This document shows, in pieces, positions 10,016-20,966 of a stretch of DNA of 64,000 nt. The notes beneath the pieces are model-generated. The model was not told the origin of the DNA. It made no database searches and saw only the letters and a list, made by a program, of their open reading frames with translations. The stretch is taken from the NCBI RefSeq assembly GCF_905147365.1, contig NC_056420.1:11108001-11172000 (forward strand), in the 5' to 3' direction. A program made the position numbers and the translations under genes. Each line of letters opens with the position of its first letter. The stretch's first letter is position 1. The stretch comes from Aricia agestis. Taxonomy: Eukaryota > Arthropoda > Insecta > Lepidoptera > Lycaenidae.

Positions 10016-12762
10016 TGGCGACTACCGACTGTCCGACCGCTTCGAGTCGCCTCTTCGTGATCGACCGCTGTTCGAAGGTACAATTTTTGATAGACACTGG
10101 CAGTGACTTGTGCGTGTACCCTCATTCTTTACTTCGTGAACGCCGTGTTAAAACTGGTTTCCAACTCAGTGCTGCCAATGGATCCGCAATAGACACTTTT
10201 GGTACTGTTAAGCTTAGTTTAAATTTAGGTTTAAGGCGAAATTTTGTATGGAATTTTGTAGTGGCTAATGTTACCAAGCCAATAATTGGTGTTGATTTTT
10301 TATGTCATTTTAATTTAATTGTAGATTGTCGTCATCAACGCCTTATAGATAATACAACTACTCTTTCCGCTGTTGCTTCTATTGCAAATGTTAATATTTT
10401 TTCTGTTAAGGTCTCGACAGGCAGCACGCGATACCACGAAATATTAAGCAGGTATCCTGAAATTACACGCCCATCAGGCTCGGTAGTTTTCCCTAAACAT
10501 AATACGGTTCATCACATTAGGACTACACCGGGCCCACCTATTTCATGTACTCCTAGGCGTCTGGCCCCGGACAAACTTAAAATTGCCAAGAGCGAGTTCG
10601 AGCTTATGCTTAGTGAGGGTACAGCGCGTCCTTCGGAAAGCCCTTGGGCTTCCCCGCTGCACCTTGCACCTAAGAAGGATAACGGCTGGCGTCCCTGCGG
10701 TGATTATCGCATGCTTAACGCGCGGACGATACCAGACCGTTACCCTATTAGGCATATACACGACTTCACACATAGTATTTCTGGTTGTAAAGTGTTCTCC
10801 AAAATCGATTTGATGAAAGCCTACAATCAGATTCCTGTTTTTGAGCCTGATATTCAGAAAACAGCTATAACGACACCATTTGGACTATATGAATTCCCCT
10901 TTATGACCTTTGGTCTTAGGAATGCGGGACAAACTTTTCAGAGGTTCGTTGATGAAGTCACTAGAGGCCTAGATTTCTGTTATTGTTACGTGGACGATTT
11001 CCTTATATTTTCAGAAAACGAAGAGCAGCACGAGGCACACCTTCACCAAATATTTAGCCGTCTGAAAAAGTATGGTGTTGTCATTAATACTTCTAAATGC
11101 GTTTTTGGAGCTTCTGAAGTCTCATTTTTAGGTTACACCATTTCTGCTTTAGGTACTAAGCCATTGGAGTCCAAGGTGCAAGCCATAAAGGATTTCCCAG
11201 TACCTAAAACAGTGAGACAGCTCAGAAGATTCTTGGGAATGCTGAATTTCTACAGACGTTTCCTTCCAAATTCAGCAAACTTTCAGGCACCTTTAAATGC
11301 CTTACTTACTGGCTGTGTCAAGTCTTCTCAGGCAGTTGACATTTCTGGCGAGTCTCTTATTGCTTTTAATAAATGCAAAGATAGTCTAGTCAATGCTGCA
11401 TTACTTGCTCACCCGGATTGTCAGGCCGAGCTCGCCCTAGTAACGGACGCGTCCGACCAGGCAATGGGTGCAGTATTGCAGCAATTTAAAAATAATGTTT
11501 GGCAGCCTCTTGCTTTCTTTTCGCGGAAGCTAAGCCCCGCTCAACAAAAATACTCGCCATATGATCGCGAGCTTTTGGCGATATACGAAAGTATAAAATA
11601 TTTTCGTCACATGCTTGAGGCAAGGCATTTTGTCGTATACACCGACCATAAACCTCTGAGCTTCGCTTTTTCGGAAAGAAAGGTTAATTGTTCACCCAGA
11701 CAATTTCGTCATTTAGATTTCATCTCGCAATTTACGACTGACATTCGATATATAAAAGGAAAAGACAATATAGTTGCCGATCCCCTTTCGCGTATCGAAG
11801 AAATTCATGCACCTATTGATTTTGAATCGTTAGCTGCATCGCAAGCTTCTGATGAAGAGCTTGCTAAATTTTTGAGAGTTGAATCTTCGTTACGCATTAA
11901 AAAGATTAAGATCCCTGATTGTGAAACAGAACTTTACTGTGACGTCAGTATTTCTGTTCCCAGGCCTTTTGTCACTAAACCTTTTAGAAGGCAAGTTTTC
12001 GACAGTTTCCACAGTTTTAGTCACCCTGGCGCAAATGCCACAGCCAAACTTGTAGCAGACCGTTTCGTTTGGCCGGGTGTCAGAAAAGACTGTCGTGAAT
12101 GGACTCGTCATTGCTTGTCCTGTCAACGAGCTAAGGTGTATCGCCACGTGTCTTCTCCATTGGGCATGTTCGATATACCTCGCACACGTTTTTCATTTAT
12201 TCACGTGGACATTATTGGCCCTCTTCCTGTTTCACAGGGTTACCGTTATTGTTTAACGGCGGTGGATAGGTTCACACGATGGCCAGACGTCACACCTATG
12301 TGCGACATCACAGCAGAAACAGTAGGAAAGGCGTTAATATCATGGATATCCAGGTTTGGATGTCCAATGGATATTGTAACTGATCGCGGCCGACAGTTTG
12401 AATCTTCGCTTTTCCAATATCTTGGAAAAGCGATTGGATTCAAGCATCGGAGAACAACCGCGTATCATCCTGCTTCTAATGGCCTCGTGGAACGTTTCCA
12501 CCGCCAGTTAAAGGCGGCAATAATGTGCCACGCTGATGCAAATTGGGTCGACACTTTACCCCTTGTGCTGTTAGGTATAAGAAGTGCATTTAAAGACGAT
12601 CTCAAAACATCTTCTGCTGAGTTGGTCTATGGTGAGCCGTTGAGATTACCTGGGGAGTTTTTCCAAACCTCGCTACATCAGAGTACAGATATATCCGATT
12701 TTACATCTCGACTTCACCAATTCGTCTCCAAATTGAGACCTTCACCAGCATCACGCCATTAA
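10012..12762 (+). CDS. pol: Pol polyprotein: protease, reverse transcriptase, RNase H, integrase (stop near C-terminus)
   Basis: Domains in order: aspartic protease with LIDTGSD (D28), reverse transcriptase with YVDD at about 326-329, RNase H (TDASD, D479; YTDHKPL), integrase zinc finger (H667, H671, C701, C704) and integrase core with D733, D791 and E827 (D-x35-E). The order RT-RH-IN places it in Ty3/gypsy. Numbering starts at a GTG at 10012; the likely initiator is the ATG at 10015. TAA at 12760-12762 ends the frame, but the same frame stays open to 13119 and encodes the rest of the integrase C-terminus. This copy therefore looks broken by a single nonsense codon. All visible catalytic residues upstream are present. 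Confidence 0.9.
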   Translation: MMATTDCPTASSRLFVIDRCSKVQFLIDTGSDLCVYPHSLLRERRVKTGFQLSAANGSAIDTFGTVKLSLNLGLRRNFVWNFVVANVTKPIIGVDFLCHFNLIVDCRHQRLIDNTTTLSAVASIANVNIFSVKVSTGSTRYHEILSRYPEITRPSGSVVFPKHNTVHHIRTTPGPPISCTPRRLAPDKLKIAKSEFELMLSEGTARPSESPWASPLHLAPKKDNGWRPCGDYRMLNARTIPDRYPIRHIHDFTHSISGCKVFSKIDLMKAYNQIPVFEPDIQKTAITTPFGLYEFPFMTFGLRNAGQTFQRFVDEVTRGLDFCYCYVDDFLIFSENEEQHEAHLHQIFSRLKKYGVVINTSKCVFGASEVSFLGYTISALGTKPLESKVQAIKDFPVPKTVRQLRRFLGMLNFYRRFLPNSANFQAPLNALLTGCVKSSQAVDISGESLIAFNKCKDSLVNAALLAHPDCQAELALVTDASDQAMGAVLQQFKNNVWQPLAFFSRKLSPAQQKYSPYDRELLAIYESIKYFRHMLEARHFVVYTDHKPLSFAFSERKVNCSPRQFRHLDFISQFTTDIRYIKGKDNIVADPLSRIEEIHAPIDFESLAASQASDEELAKFLRVESSLRIKKIKIPDCETELYCDVSISVPRPFVTKPFRRQVFDSFHSFSHPGANATAKLVADRFVWPGVRKDCREWTRHCLSCQRAKVYRHVSSPLGMFDIPRTRFSFIHVDIIGPLPVSQGYRYCLTAVDRFTRWPDVTPMCDITAETVGKALISWISRFGCPMDIVTDRGRQFESSLFQYLGKAIGFKHRRTTAYHPASNGLVERFHRQLKAAIMCHADANWVDTLPLVLLGIRSAFKDDLKTSSAELVYGEPLRLPGEFFQTSLHQSTDISDFTSRLHQFVSKLRPSPASRH

Positions 12763-13119
12763 AAGAATAAAATCTTTGTATATCGGGACCTCAGCACTGC
12801 CAGTCATGTTTTTATTAGAGATGACACAGTGCGTGGTTCATTACAGCCTCCTTATTTAGGCCCATTTTTAGTACTACAACGAGGTAGTAAAACATTTAAG
12901 ATACTCGTCAAAGGGAAGAGCGTCACAGTGAGTATTGACCGCCTGAAACCGGCCTATACACTGGTTGACCCTCCGACCTCTTCTACTTCCGAGCATCCTC
13001 GCTCTGCAAGTCCTGGTGACGATTCCTCACCGGATCCTGAAATTTTAATCCCGGATCAACTAAAACGTACAAGATCTGGTCGAGTAGTTCGCTTCCCTGA
13101 TTTTTATCGTCCGCAGTGA
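12763..13119 (+). pseudogene. Integrase C-terminal part of pol, cut off by an in-frame stop
   Basis: This continues the pol frame after the TAA without a frameshift. It contains the strand-rich integrase tail with a GPF (GPY/F-type) motif (PPYLGPFLVLQ) and a Pro/Ser-rich end, and stops at TGA 13117-13119. The first residue of the isolated open frame is a GTG and not a real start. It would be made only by readthrough or in an intact relative. Confidence 0.8.
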
Positions 13120-13127
13120 CGGCCTCT

Positions 13128-13139
13128 GGGGGGGAGTGA
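13128..13139 (+). promoter_or_regulatory. Polypurine tract
   Basis: The run gggggggag followed by tga lies directly before the 3' LTR, the expected place for second-strand priming. Confidence 0.75.
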
Positions 13140-13765
13140 TGTGGCATAATACATTATATGCCTATACATACACAACACACACATAAGTATATTTATTTAA
13201 TAAAATTAATTTAAATATATACATTTTACACACAATAATTAAAAATAAGATATTTACAAAAGTTCTAAATTTCATTCATTCGTTAAAATAAGATTAAAAT
13301 AATAAAAACACTAAATCTAAACATTAACATTAACTATTACTTAAATTATTAATATTTTATAAACTTCGTTTGCATAGTAAACACGTTACGTCACAGGACC
13401 GCCGCGCCGCGCTGCACTCACCCTTAAGTACCTAGCGAGTTCTTATCGCTAGATGTGCGAGCGCAGCACGCCGCGTTCGGTCACCTTGCCACTCCAGTCG
13501 GAAATTCACCTTCGTACGTTGAACCCGTGTCGCTTGCTGCCTCGCCGCGACAATTATTTCTTACGCGATCTTAATATATTTGGTCCGCGTTAGTTATTAA
13601 TTAATAGACTATAATCCTTATATCTTTCTCCTTCTTAAAATATGGTGTGTGGTTTAGTGTGAACAGTATTCGCTAATTAACTGTTTAATAAACGAAAGTT
13701 TTAGTGAATTGTGTTAAATTATTGACTCTGCCTAACACTCGTCTACGCTGTCACCGCACCCCCCA
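13140..13765 (+). repeat. 3' LTR
   Basis: Same length as the 5' LTR (626 bp), with one difference noticed by eye. It is followed by tatact, which also precedes the 5' LTR. Confidence 0.9.
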
Positions 13766-13963
13766 TATACTCTTTTATTTATGGTTGAAGTCTGTTGACA
13801 ACAAATTGACAAATTGAAAATGAATTATTGTTTTTTTTATTTAATTTTAGATACTATTAGACAATACTTAAACGGCCAGCCTGAGATCAGCTGAGTCCCA
13901 GAGACAAGAATTGAAAAAAACTATGATGAAGTCAATATTTTTTACAAAATATAGGTAGTAGTC

Positions 13964-14166
13964 TACAAATAATAAAAACTAAGGAATCGTAACTCCCATA
14001 CTATTACCGTTTTAAATTTGGTTCCTTTTGATCTGTCATGTAACGTCAGCCTAGTACCGCTCAAGGTCACCTAAATATTGCAAATGTATTGAAATAACAC
14101 TTTTTTGACAAGTATTGTGGAGCATGTTTTTTGACGGAGTTACTTTTCCTTAGTTTTTATTATTCG
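13964..14166. mobile_element. Fold-back element inside a Helitron
   Basis: The ends are inverted repeats sharing aataataaaaactaaggaa (left) with its complement on the right. taggtagtagtc is present on both sides (13952-13963 and 14167-14178) but only once in the related Helitron at 15408-15595. The apparent 12-bp duplication may be shorter because the target contains internal gtag repeats. It could be Mutator-like; the class is uncertain. Confidence 0.6.
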
Positions 14167-14360
14167 TAGGTAGTAGTCCTAAATCCTAGTGTCGTTGCAA
14201 GTAAGGTCGAATTTCGACCATTGGGCGATCTCTAGTAATAATAATAGTATAAATGTTTAAAAAAGTCCATAATAAGCTGTGTTCGCATTGATCATCTAAA
14301 ACAATAGTCATTAATGTTTAATGTCTGGCTTTTTATGCAAGTGGACAATATTTAAGTTAT

Positions 14361-14684
14361 TTTTAACCGACTTCAAAAAAGAAGGTTATCAATTCGATGC
14401 ATATATTTCTAGAACTTCTCAGTTTTCGTATATACTATGTTGGTCTATATCAGCGTCTGAACAAATGTGCCTCAAAAGTGTATGTTTGTAAATGTATGTT
14501 TTTTTATGTTTGTGTTCGCATATCTCCGGAACCACAAGTCCGATTTAAGTAATTCTTATTTTGTTTAACTAGGTATTGTTCAACTTAGAGAAAGCTGCAA
14601 GTTTCATCAAAATCGGTTCAGTATTTTTGTGATAGGGAATTATAATTCTCAATTAGGTACGTATAATTTTGAAGTCGGTTTTAT
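14361..14684. repeat. MITE-like repeat with aaccgacttcaaa ends
   Basis: The left end has aaccgacttcaaa and the right end ttttgaagtcggtt, its reverse complement. The interior contains tccggaaccacaagtccga and a stretch ending ttcatcaaaatcggttcag. It is non-coding. The superfamily was not determined. Confidence 0.55.
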
Positions 14685-15407
14685 CTTTTTAAAATACTAT
14701 TATTATTTATTATTCCTTAGCAGGATTAAGTTATTAAATTCGTATAATTAAAGTCTAGGATAATTTTATATGTTATCTAAAATACATAAAGAGGTATTCT
14801 TTAAAATCTTATTGAAGTCATAGATGTTGCTTAAAAGCTTTTTAAACTTAAAAATCGTAGTTACTTTTCTTTTTTATTCAAGATCAGCTCCAAGACTCAA
14901 GGCGCTATGTTATGTTCGTATTATTCTTGTAATAAAAAAGAAAATCCAACGTAAATATACAGTATTCCCCGTCATTTTATTACCGCGGAGGCTTCGTCGC
15001 AGCGCCTAATAAAAGCGTTATCGCAACACAATAGCAAACTGTCGTCATGTTCCGTCAAAGCCTTCGACGAGGAACTACGAGTTATGGATGTGACTTTTAT
15101 TGTTAAATGTCATGTAGTTACTTTTATGTAATTTCCATAAAATTTTGGGTTTTAATTTTTCTTATCTTAGGTTAAATAATTATTTACCTATATTTTACCA
15201 CACTAAATTATAATCTGTCCCAAACTGTCCATTTAAAAAAAACATTTTTTCAGCTCTTTGACCATGAGGAGGTACCAAACAACAGAACGATAGACACACA
15301 TAATATTAGTTAACTATCCTTTGGTCAATAAGAACTTAGGTTTTAAATGTCCAAAAAGGTAATAGTTTCATTTCAGCTTAAACATTCTTGTTGGATATTT
15401 CATAAGA
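14685..15407. other. Unassigned AT-rich stretch
   Basis: No supported gene or repeat boundary. Confidence 0.4.
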
Positions 15408-15595
15408 CTAGAGACCGCCCAATGGTCGAAATTCGACCTTATACTTTCAACGACATTAGGACTACTACCTATATTTTGTAAAAAAATATTGAATTACTTA
15501 ATCATATTTTACTGTGCAAAATTTCATTCACCTACATTTCCCCATTTTCCGTCAAGAGGGATACAAAGTTTTTGGCTCACGTATTAATATATAGA
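15408..15595 (-). mobile_element. Short Helitron-like element
   Basis: On the minus strand it runs from A|TCTATATATTAATACGTGA to CTAG|T and is complete at 188 bp. It defines the family to which the interrupted 8200-14235 element belongs. It lacks coding. Confidence 0.7.
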
Positions 15596-15704
15596 TGTTA
15601 TGGTAGGTAGAAAATAATATAATATGACAAAATATATAAAAAATAAAATATAAAAAACAGCACATCCATTCCAAATACTCCACGTGAGTATTATTCACGG
15701 GCTT

Positions 15705-15751
15705 GCTACGTAGCTACGTAGCGCCGTAGAACCGTAGCTACGGTTCTACGG
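15705..15751. repeat. Two adjoining perfect palindromes
   Basis: gctacgtagctacgtagc (15705-15722) and a 28-bp palindrome centred on accgtagctacggt (15724-15751) lie side by side. Confidence 0.75.
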
Positions 15752-15845
15752 TCTTTGTAGAGCGCTACGCCGCGCTACGAATGGCTATGACGATTTATAA
15801 AAGTGTATACGGACTACGCTATACAACTGTTTTGTGTTAGTTTGA

Positions 15846-15905
15846 AAACACTGCCTAGAAAACAATGCCTAGAAAGTACTGCCTATAAAATACTGCCTAG
15901 TAACA
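15846..15905. repeat. Short tandem repeat
   Basis: Four units of about 14-17 bp, each starting tgcctagaaa or a close variant. Confidence 0.65.
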
Positions 15906-17007
15906 CAAGCCTACTATAGAGTTTAGTCTATTCAAGTTTAGGCAGTTCAAGAAACTCTTCTGGCTTCTTTGGTCTGCATAGTATATTTACGACAGTCGAC
16001 AAGACAACAGTGAGATATGAAAATAACTAATAACGGCCAACGCCCTTTGTGCCACTGATAAACAATAGGTTGCTTTTTTGACATTAATATTAATATATAC
16101 TTTGAGAGTGAGAGATACGCGAGATTTGTTGAAATTAACTGTCTTATTATCGCTAATATCCGAAGATACCGAAATGGGGATTGTCAATTTTTTTTTAATT
16201 TTCCTCATTACAAAAACATTTCGAGGAATAAGGAAAAAAAAAACCCATTAGTTACTTATATTTTTGAACAAATATGTTTAACCTTTGTTTGACCTTCAAT
16301 GGCGTTAAATTAGCAATAAATTCGACCAACATTACGTTTCGAACTTTTTTTAAGCTTCTCGTATCAGTTTTCACACAATGAGAACTTGCATTTGATGAAC
16401 CAGCCATTATAAATAAGATTGAAAGGAAATTTAAAACATATGCAGAGGTCAATTATTGGCCGCCGATGATGACGTCAGAGCGAAACTTTAAAAATTAATT
16501 GAGAAAAAACTAGCCAATGAATTTCAAAATTATTTAATTCATATTCTTAAAATACCCTATTTTAACGAAAAAGTTTAAAACACATAAAATTGTGTGCCGC
16601 GTTGTTTGTCAATCAATCGAGGTTAATGGAATTTAACACTTGTTTAAAGCAATTAATTCCTGATCAGCGGCGCGAACTTCCCGCCGAAAAATAAAAGAGT
16701 TGCCAACATTCAAATAAAAAATAAAAACTGCAGTCCCACAAAAATAAACTCTACATTTATGGATTTAGAATTGAAATTGCATTGACAGGTATGTGATTGA
16801 CACGTCACAAAGCTAACGCGCTCTGAGTGGGTTTGCTTGTAGTCTGTCAGGAAATACGATACCAGAGGAGCGCCATGTATCAGATTTCCATATGGAAATG
16901 CAATATTTACATGCGATATAAATTGAAGTATTTGCCAACAAGGCGGATTTTGAATTTGGAACGTGTATCGAGAAAATCTTAGAACATGTACCGCGCTGGA
17001 AACGTAA
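15906..17007. other. Unassigned stretch
   Basis: A 51-codon minus-strand frame with an ATG (16407 to 16252) exists but has no supporting features. A CRE-like tgacgtca is present near 16470. Nothing else was recognised. Confidence 0.35.
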
Positions 17008-17307
17008 TCTCCTTATATATAAAATTCTCGTGTCACAATGTTAGGCCGCGTACTCCTCCGAAACGGCTTTACTGATTTTAACCAAATTTTATATGCATAT
17101 TCAGTGGGTCTGAGAATCGGCTACTGGGTAATTTTTATATTGATAAGTACATTTGATGAATAAATAATAGTAAATTATTAAAACTCGACTGTGACCGACG
17201 GGATAGCGATGGACTTTGCCATTGTGACATACTTATTTAGTCACTTCAATAAAATAATACGGGCGAAATACTTTATATGGCAAAGAAACGTTTGCCGGGA
17301 CAGCTAG
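17008..17307 (+). mobile_element. Helitron-like element
   Basis: Begins TCTCCTTATATATAAAATTC after an A and ends gggacagCTAG|T. Contains aggccgcgtactcctccgaa. An inverted copy lies at 17868-18177. Confidence 0.7.
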
Positions 17308-17744
17308 TATCATTATAAATTATTATACATTAAATCTATATTTCCGATTGTAAAATTACCAGTAACTACTTAATTTACGCACGTGAAACCAGGATAATTC
17401 AATAGTTATAATTTAACTTGAGTCAAATAGTATAGGGTCTTAGAAATGAAAAAAAAAGACCAATGCCTGCTGGTCTTAACAATTTTAAGATATTACTTGG
17501 AACTTTTTCAGTCCCTATTTCTATGTTATCTACATTCTCAAGCCCGGCCATTTATATACACTTAAACGATAGATATGCAAAATCTAGATGAATCACTTAA
17601 GTAGAGTAGATCTCAGCCGAGTCGGCAGACAGCGGGCAGGTGAGTCCCCCGGACAAACACAAGACCACCCTGTTTGCTCAACAGATTATAAAACCGCGTC
17701 TACCGAATATTTCACGAGGATGGAAGATTCATTAAGCTTAAAAT
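17308..17744. other. Unassigned stretch
   Basis: No supported feature. Confidence 0.4.
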
Positions 17745-18350
17745 ATAGGATGTAAGAAAACAAAGTAATAATACTTCAGGATGTAAGTGTATCCCTTGTA
17801 TAAAGTAAACTGTCAAAGTAAAAATTACTTTGAAAGTTTAGTATTATTATATTATTACTAGCTGTCCCGGCAAACGTTTCTTTGCGATATAAAGTATTTC
17901 GCCCGTGTTATTTTATTGAAGTGACTAAATAAGTATGTCACCATGGCAACGTCCATCGCTATCCCGTCGCACCAACAATGGTCGCCGTCAGTCTCGAGTT
18001 GTAATAATTTACTATTATTTATTCAACAAATGCACTTATCAATATAAAAAGTACCCAATAGCCGATTCTCAGACCCACTGAATATGCATATTATAAAATT
18101 TCGTTAAAATCAGTAAAGCCGTTTCGGAGGAGTACGCGGCCTAACACTGTGACACGAGAATTTTATATATAAGAAGATATTACAGGTAGTTTTGACTTCT
18201 ATGTTTCTAAAACACGTACCCCAACGTTATGAATTACGTAAGAAAAATAAAAAAGTTTTTAGCGCTGCCACTTTCAAATTGAACTATGTTTAAGGGACAC
18301 GTATACATGTACAGCCTAAAGTATTATCACTTAGTTTTGTTACTGTATAT
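17745..18350. mobile_element. Old TA-flanked MITE split by a Helitron
   Basis: The left part (aagtaataatacttcaggat) and right part (aaagtattatcacttagttt) are diverged terminal repeats of the MITE family seen intact at 23564-23799 and 35394-35641. The Helitron 17868-18177 sits between them. Confidence 0.5.
17868..18177 (-). mobile_element. Helitron-like element, inverted copy
   Basis: Reverse-complement relative of 17008-17307: CTAG at 17868-17871, and the TC end at 18176-18177 next to tatatataag. Confidence 0.7.
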
Positions 18351-18814
18351 CACTAGAATCTAGATGCTGTCCGCAACATTGTTACGGCAAATTTCGTTTA
18401 TGCGTAGTCCGTACGTTTATCCAAGATAAAAATCCTATGTCCTTTCTCGAGACTCAAATATATCTTTATATAAACTAAAGTTGCTTCTGTTCAGTGGCTT
18501 AAGCGTAAAGAAGAAACAGACAGACACACTTTTGCATTCATAACATAGTATGGATAGGACTGCTGCTTTTAGCAATATGAAAAAAATATATGGTCAAACA
18601 GTCAGTACAGATGAAATCCCTATTATGAAATTTTAAAAAATGGAATCATTTTAATATAATTTCCCCGCGGAACCCCAAAAGACTGCGGTCCCGTGACAAT
18701 AGCGGCGGGGCTATTGTGATTGTGGGACGAGTGTGGGACGACTGGGACGAGTGACACGATCGATTCACTGTCGCATCCATTGTTTTATATCCATGGTGAT
18801 TGGGACCATATTCT

Positions 18815-19055
18815 TCGTTCTCTGTGTTTCGCCGAGTGAGTGAGTTTACCGGAGGCCCAATCCCCTACCCTGTTCCCTTCCCTACCCTCCCCTATTCCCT
18901 TCCCTTCCCATCCCTACCCTCCCCTATTACCCTATTCCCTTTTAAAAGGCCGGCAACGCACCTGCAGCTCTTCTGATGCAGCGAGTGTCCATGGGCGACG
19001 GAAGTTGCTTTCCATCAGGTGACCCGTTTGCTCGTTTGCCTCCTTATTTCATAAA
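18815..19055 (+). mobile_element. Poly(A)-type retroposon family, copy
   Basis: Contains gccgagtgagtgagtttacc, a pyrimidine-rich stretch of ccctaccctattccctt type, then ggccggcaacgcacctgc and gttgctttccatcaggtgac. Other copies at 35703-36014, 38639-38945 and 59381-59720 end in A-rich tails, so it was spread by retroposition. 19140-19200 holds a further fragment. Confidence 0.65.
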
Positions 19056-19200
19056 ATATTTTATGTTACAAATTACAATTATTACAACTGTATTTGAGAT
19101 TTCGGTGATTAAAATAAGTAATCTATTTAATTTAATTTTCACTTGTCCATAGGTGACGGTAGTATGCTTTTCATCAGGTCACCTTTGCTCGTTTGTGCCC

Positions 19201-19872
19201 AAATTTTAATCACCATTAGACAGTGGCTTAAAGTCAAAAATATATGTATGTGTGTATGATAAGCATCTAAGTGTAGTAGTACAATCATATTTCAATGTCA
19301 TATGCTACTTTAACTTAATATCATATTGACCTATTTAATACCAAACATAAAACGTCGGTTTTCAAGATACAAATCATGTCAGCAATTATAAATCACTACT
19401 GTGCGACAGAGAGGGGAGATGCTCTATATGTAATTGTCATAATGACACAGAAGCACCCATCATACTCGAAGCACTTCAACACTAAATATGTTCTTGAGTG
19501 TACCGCTAGAGGGAATTGTTTTACCACAGTGTAAAATACAGTAGATCTTCATATTCAACTGACTATAATCGGGCGCACGCACACATGGGCGTGAGTTAAC
19601 CCAATACCCATCAATCCCCAAGCGGCACCCGGCTGTCGCATAACAATTGAAAATCTATTGTGTCTGCGATTTCTACGATCGAGGTATTAAAATAGCTTTG
19701 AAGAGCATAAGAATAATGCAGTATTACCCAAATAAGTGAAATTATAGATAAGTCGCATGAATTTGATTTCAAGGTCACGACTGAGTTACGCTACTGTATA
19801 TACGTGCGAGTATAATTATATAGTGTTTTTTCGTGTACTGTCACGACCAGAGACTGTACGTTATACAGCTGT
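19201..19872. other. Unassigned stretch
   Basis: No supported feature. Confidence 0.4.
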
Positions 19873-19880
19873 GCTATTAT

Positions 19881-20958
19881 CAGTGGTGTTCCTAACGGCT
19901 ATATTTACATAACACGCTATATGGAATATGCTACATTTTTCAAGCGCGCTAGTTTTGACGCTACGTTGTAACGAATGAAATCTCGATTCTTTCAAGCGCG
20001 CTTGCTTTGACGCTACGTTATAACGAATTTCAAGCGCGCTAGTTTTGACGCTACGTTCTAACGAATTTTAAGCGCGCTAGTTTTGACGCTACGTTCTAAC
20101 GAATTTCAAGCGCGCTAGTTTTGACGCTACGTTATATCGAATAAAATCTCGATTCTGGACGCGTTGTAAAGTTACCGACGTTATTGAAATTCTTTCTTTA
20201 TGTAATATGTTATATCAATAATATGATGATGCGTAACGTCTACAATAATTATAACGCGGTGGGTGAGTTAATAATATAATATAACGTGTTGCTTACATAT
20301 TAAGATTAATATAATCGTTATAATTTAATAATGCATTATTTGGTTAAATATATATTTGTTGCCAATATTAATTTTAACTCTGTATTTGAATATTTGAATA
20401 AGTATTTGAACAAAATGATTAGTAAAATTATAGGCGTATTTCAAAGTTCATTATATAATATGTACCATGTACATAAATTGGTTTAGGTTAGGGTTGTATA
20501 TTATATACAATTTTATTATTTACAAATGCTTTAAATGTTTTTTTTCTTTTTTGGTACTACATAATATGTACATATTTTTACATATTTTTTTAAAATGTCA
20601 TTTTTTTACTTACATTTTATTTACATTTAAAAATATGACTTGCACCACTTTTGTCGACGACAAACGATTTCTTCTGTCACTAGTAACGTATCCAGATTCA
20701 GAAAAAATACGTTCACATGGAAGTCATGATTATAATATTATAATTTACCCGTAATTTACTTAACGCGCAACGCAACACTGCAAATGCAATGACAGCCGAA
20801 TTCACTCGATTTGACAACGAAACTTTTGAAAACTAGGTCAGTGACCGCGCGGTACGTTATAACGTAGCGTCTTATGCATAGATTTATAGCGCGCGCTATT
20901 CGTTGCGAAGAACTAGCGCGCTATTTTTATCAGCTATACGTTATATTAACCACCACTA
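19881..20958. mobile_element. hAT element, non-autonomous, with subterminal tandem repeats
   Basis: The ends are CAGTGGTG and CACCACTA (complement TAGTGGTG), and gctattat is duplicated at 19873-19880 and 20959-20966, as in hAT. Near the left end are five units of about 38 bp containing gcgcgctagttttgacgcta. Related gcgcgctat motifs lie near the right end (20890-20930), a likely transposase-binding region. The interior has a 95-codon open frame (20467-20754) that I do not recognise as a transposase. Confidence 0.8.
19938..20155. repeat. Five tandem 38-bp units inside the hAT element
   Basis: Each unit carries aagcgcgctagttttgacgc followed by tacgttNtaacgaat. The second unit has gcttgc instead of gctagt. 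Confidence 0.8.
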
Positions 20959-20966
20959 GCTATTAT

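Larger units (their letters stand above)
8447..13765 (+). mobile_element. Ty3/gypsy LTR retrotransposon, CsRn1/Kabuki-like
   Basis: The 5319-bp element has two 626-bp LTRs, a gag, a pol, a primer-binding site and a polypurine tract. The same six bases, tatact, flank it at 8441-8446 and 13766-13771. The CHCC Gag motif (C-x2-H-x9-C-x3-C) and a primer site fitting tRNA-Trp are the signature of the CsRn1 clade, which includes Bombyx Kabuki. By eye the LTRs differ at one base, so insertion is recent. An in-frame stop near the end of pol makes this copy probably defective. Confidence 0.9.
8200..14235 (+). mobile_element. Helitron-like element interrupted by a Ty3 element and a fold-back
   Basis: Starts A|TCTATATATTAATACGTGA at 8200 and ends gggcgatctCTAG|T at 14235. 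The same start and end bound the short minus-strand copy at 15408-15595. The two halves are separated by the LTR retrotransposon at 8447-13765, and the second half by the insertion at 13964-14166. No Rep/helicase coding was seen, so it is non-autonomous. Confidence 0.6.

Noticed and set aside
16252..16407. 51-codon minus-strand frame starting MAGSSNAS, with a CRE-like tgacgtca upstream
   Set aside because: Short, no domain, no splice or poly(A) support; chance cannot be excluded in AT-rich DNA.
20467..20754. Possible transposase frame inside the hAT element
   Set aside because: Low-complexity Phe/Ile-rich N-terminal half and no hAT dimerisation or catalytic motif; a short DDKRFLLSLV segment is too little to name.
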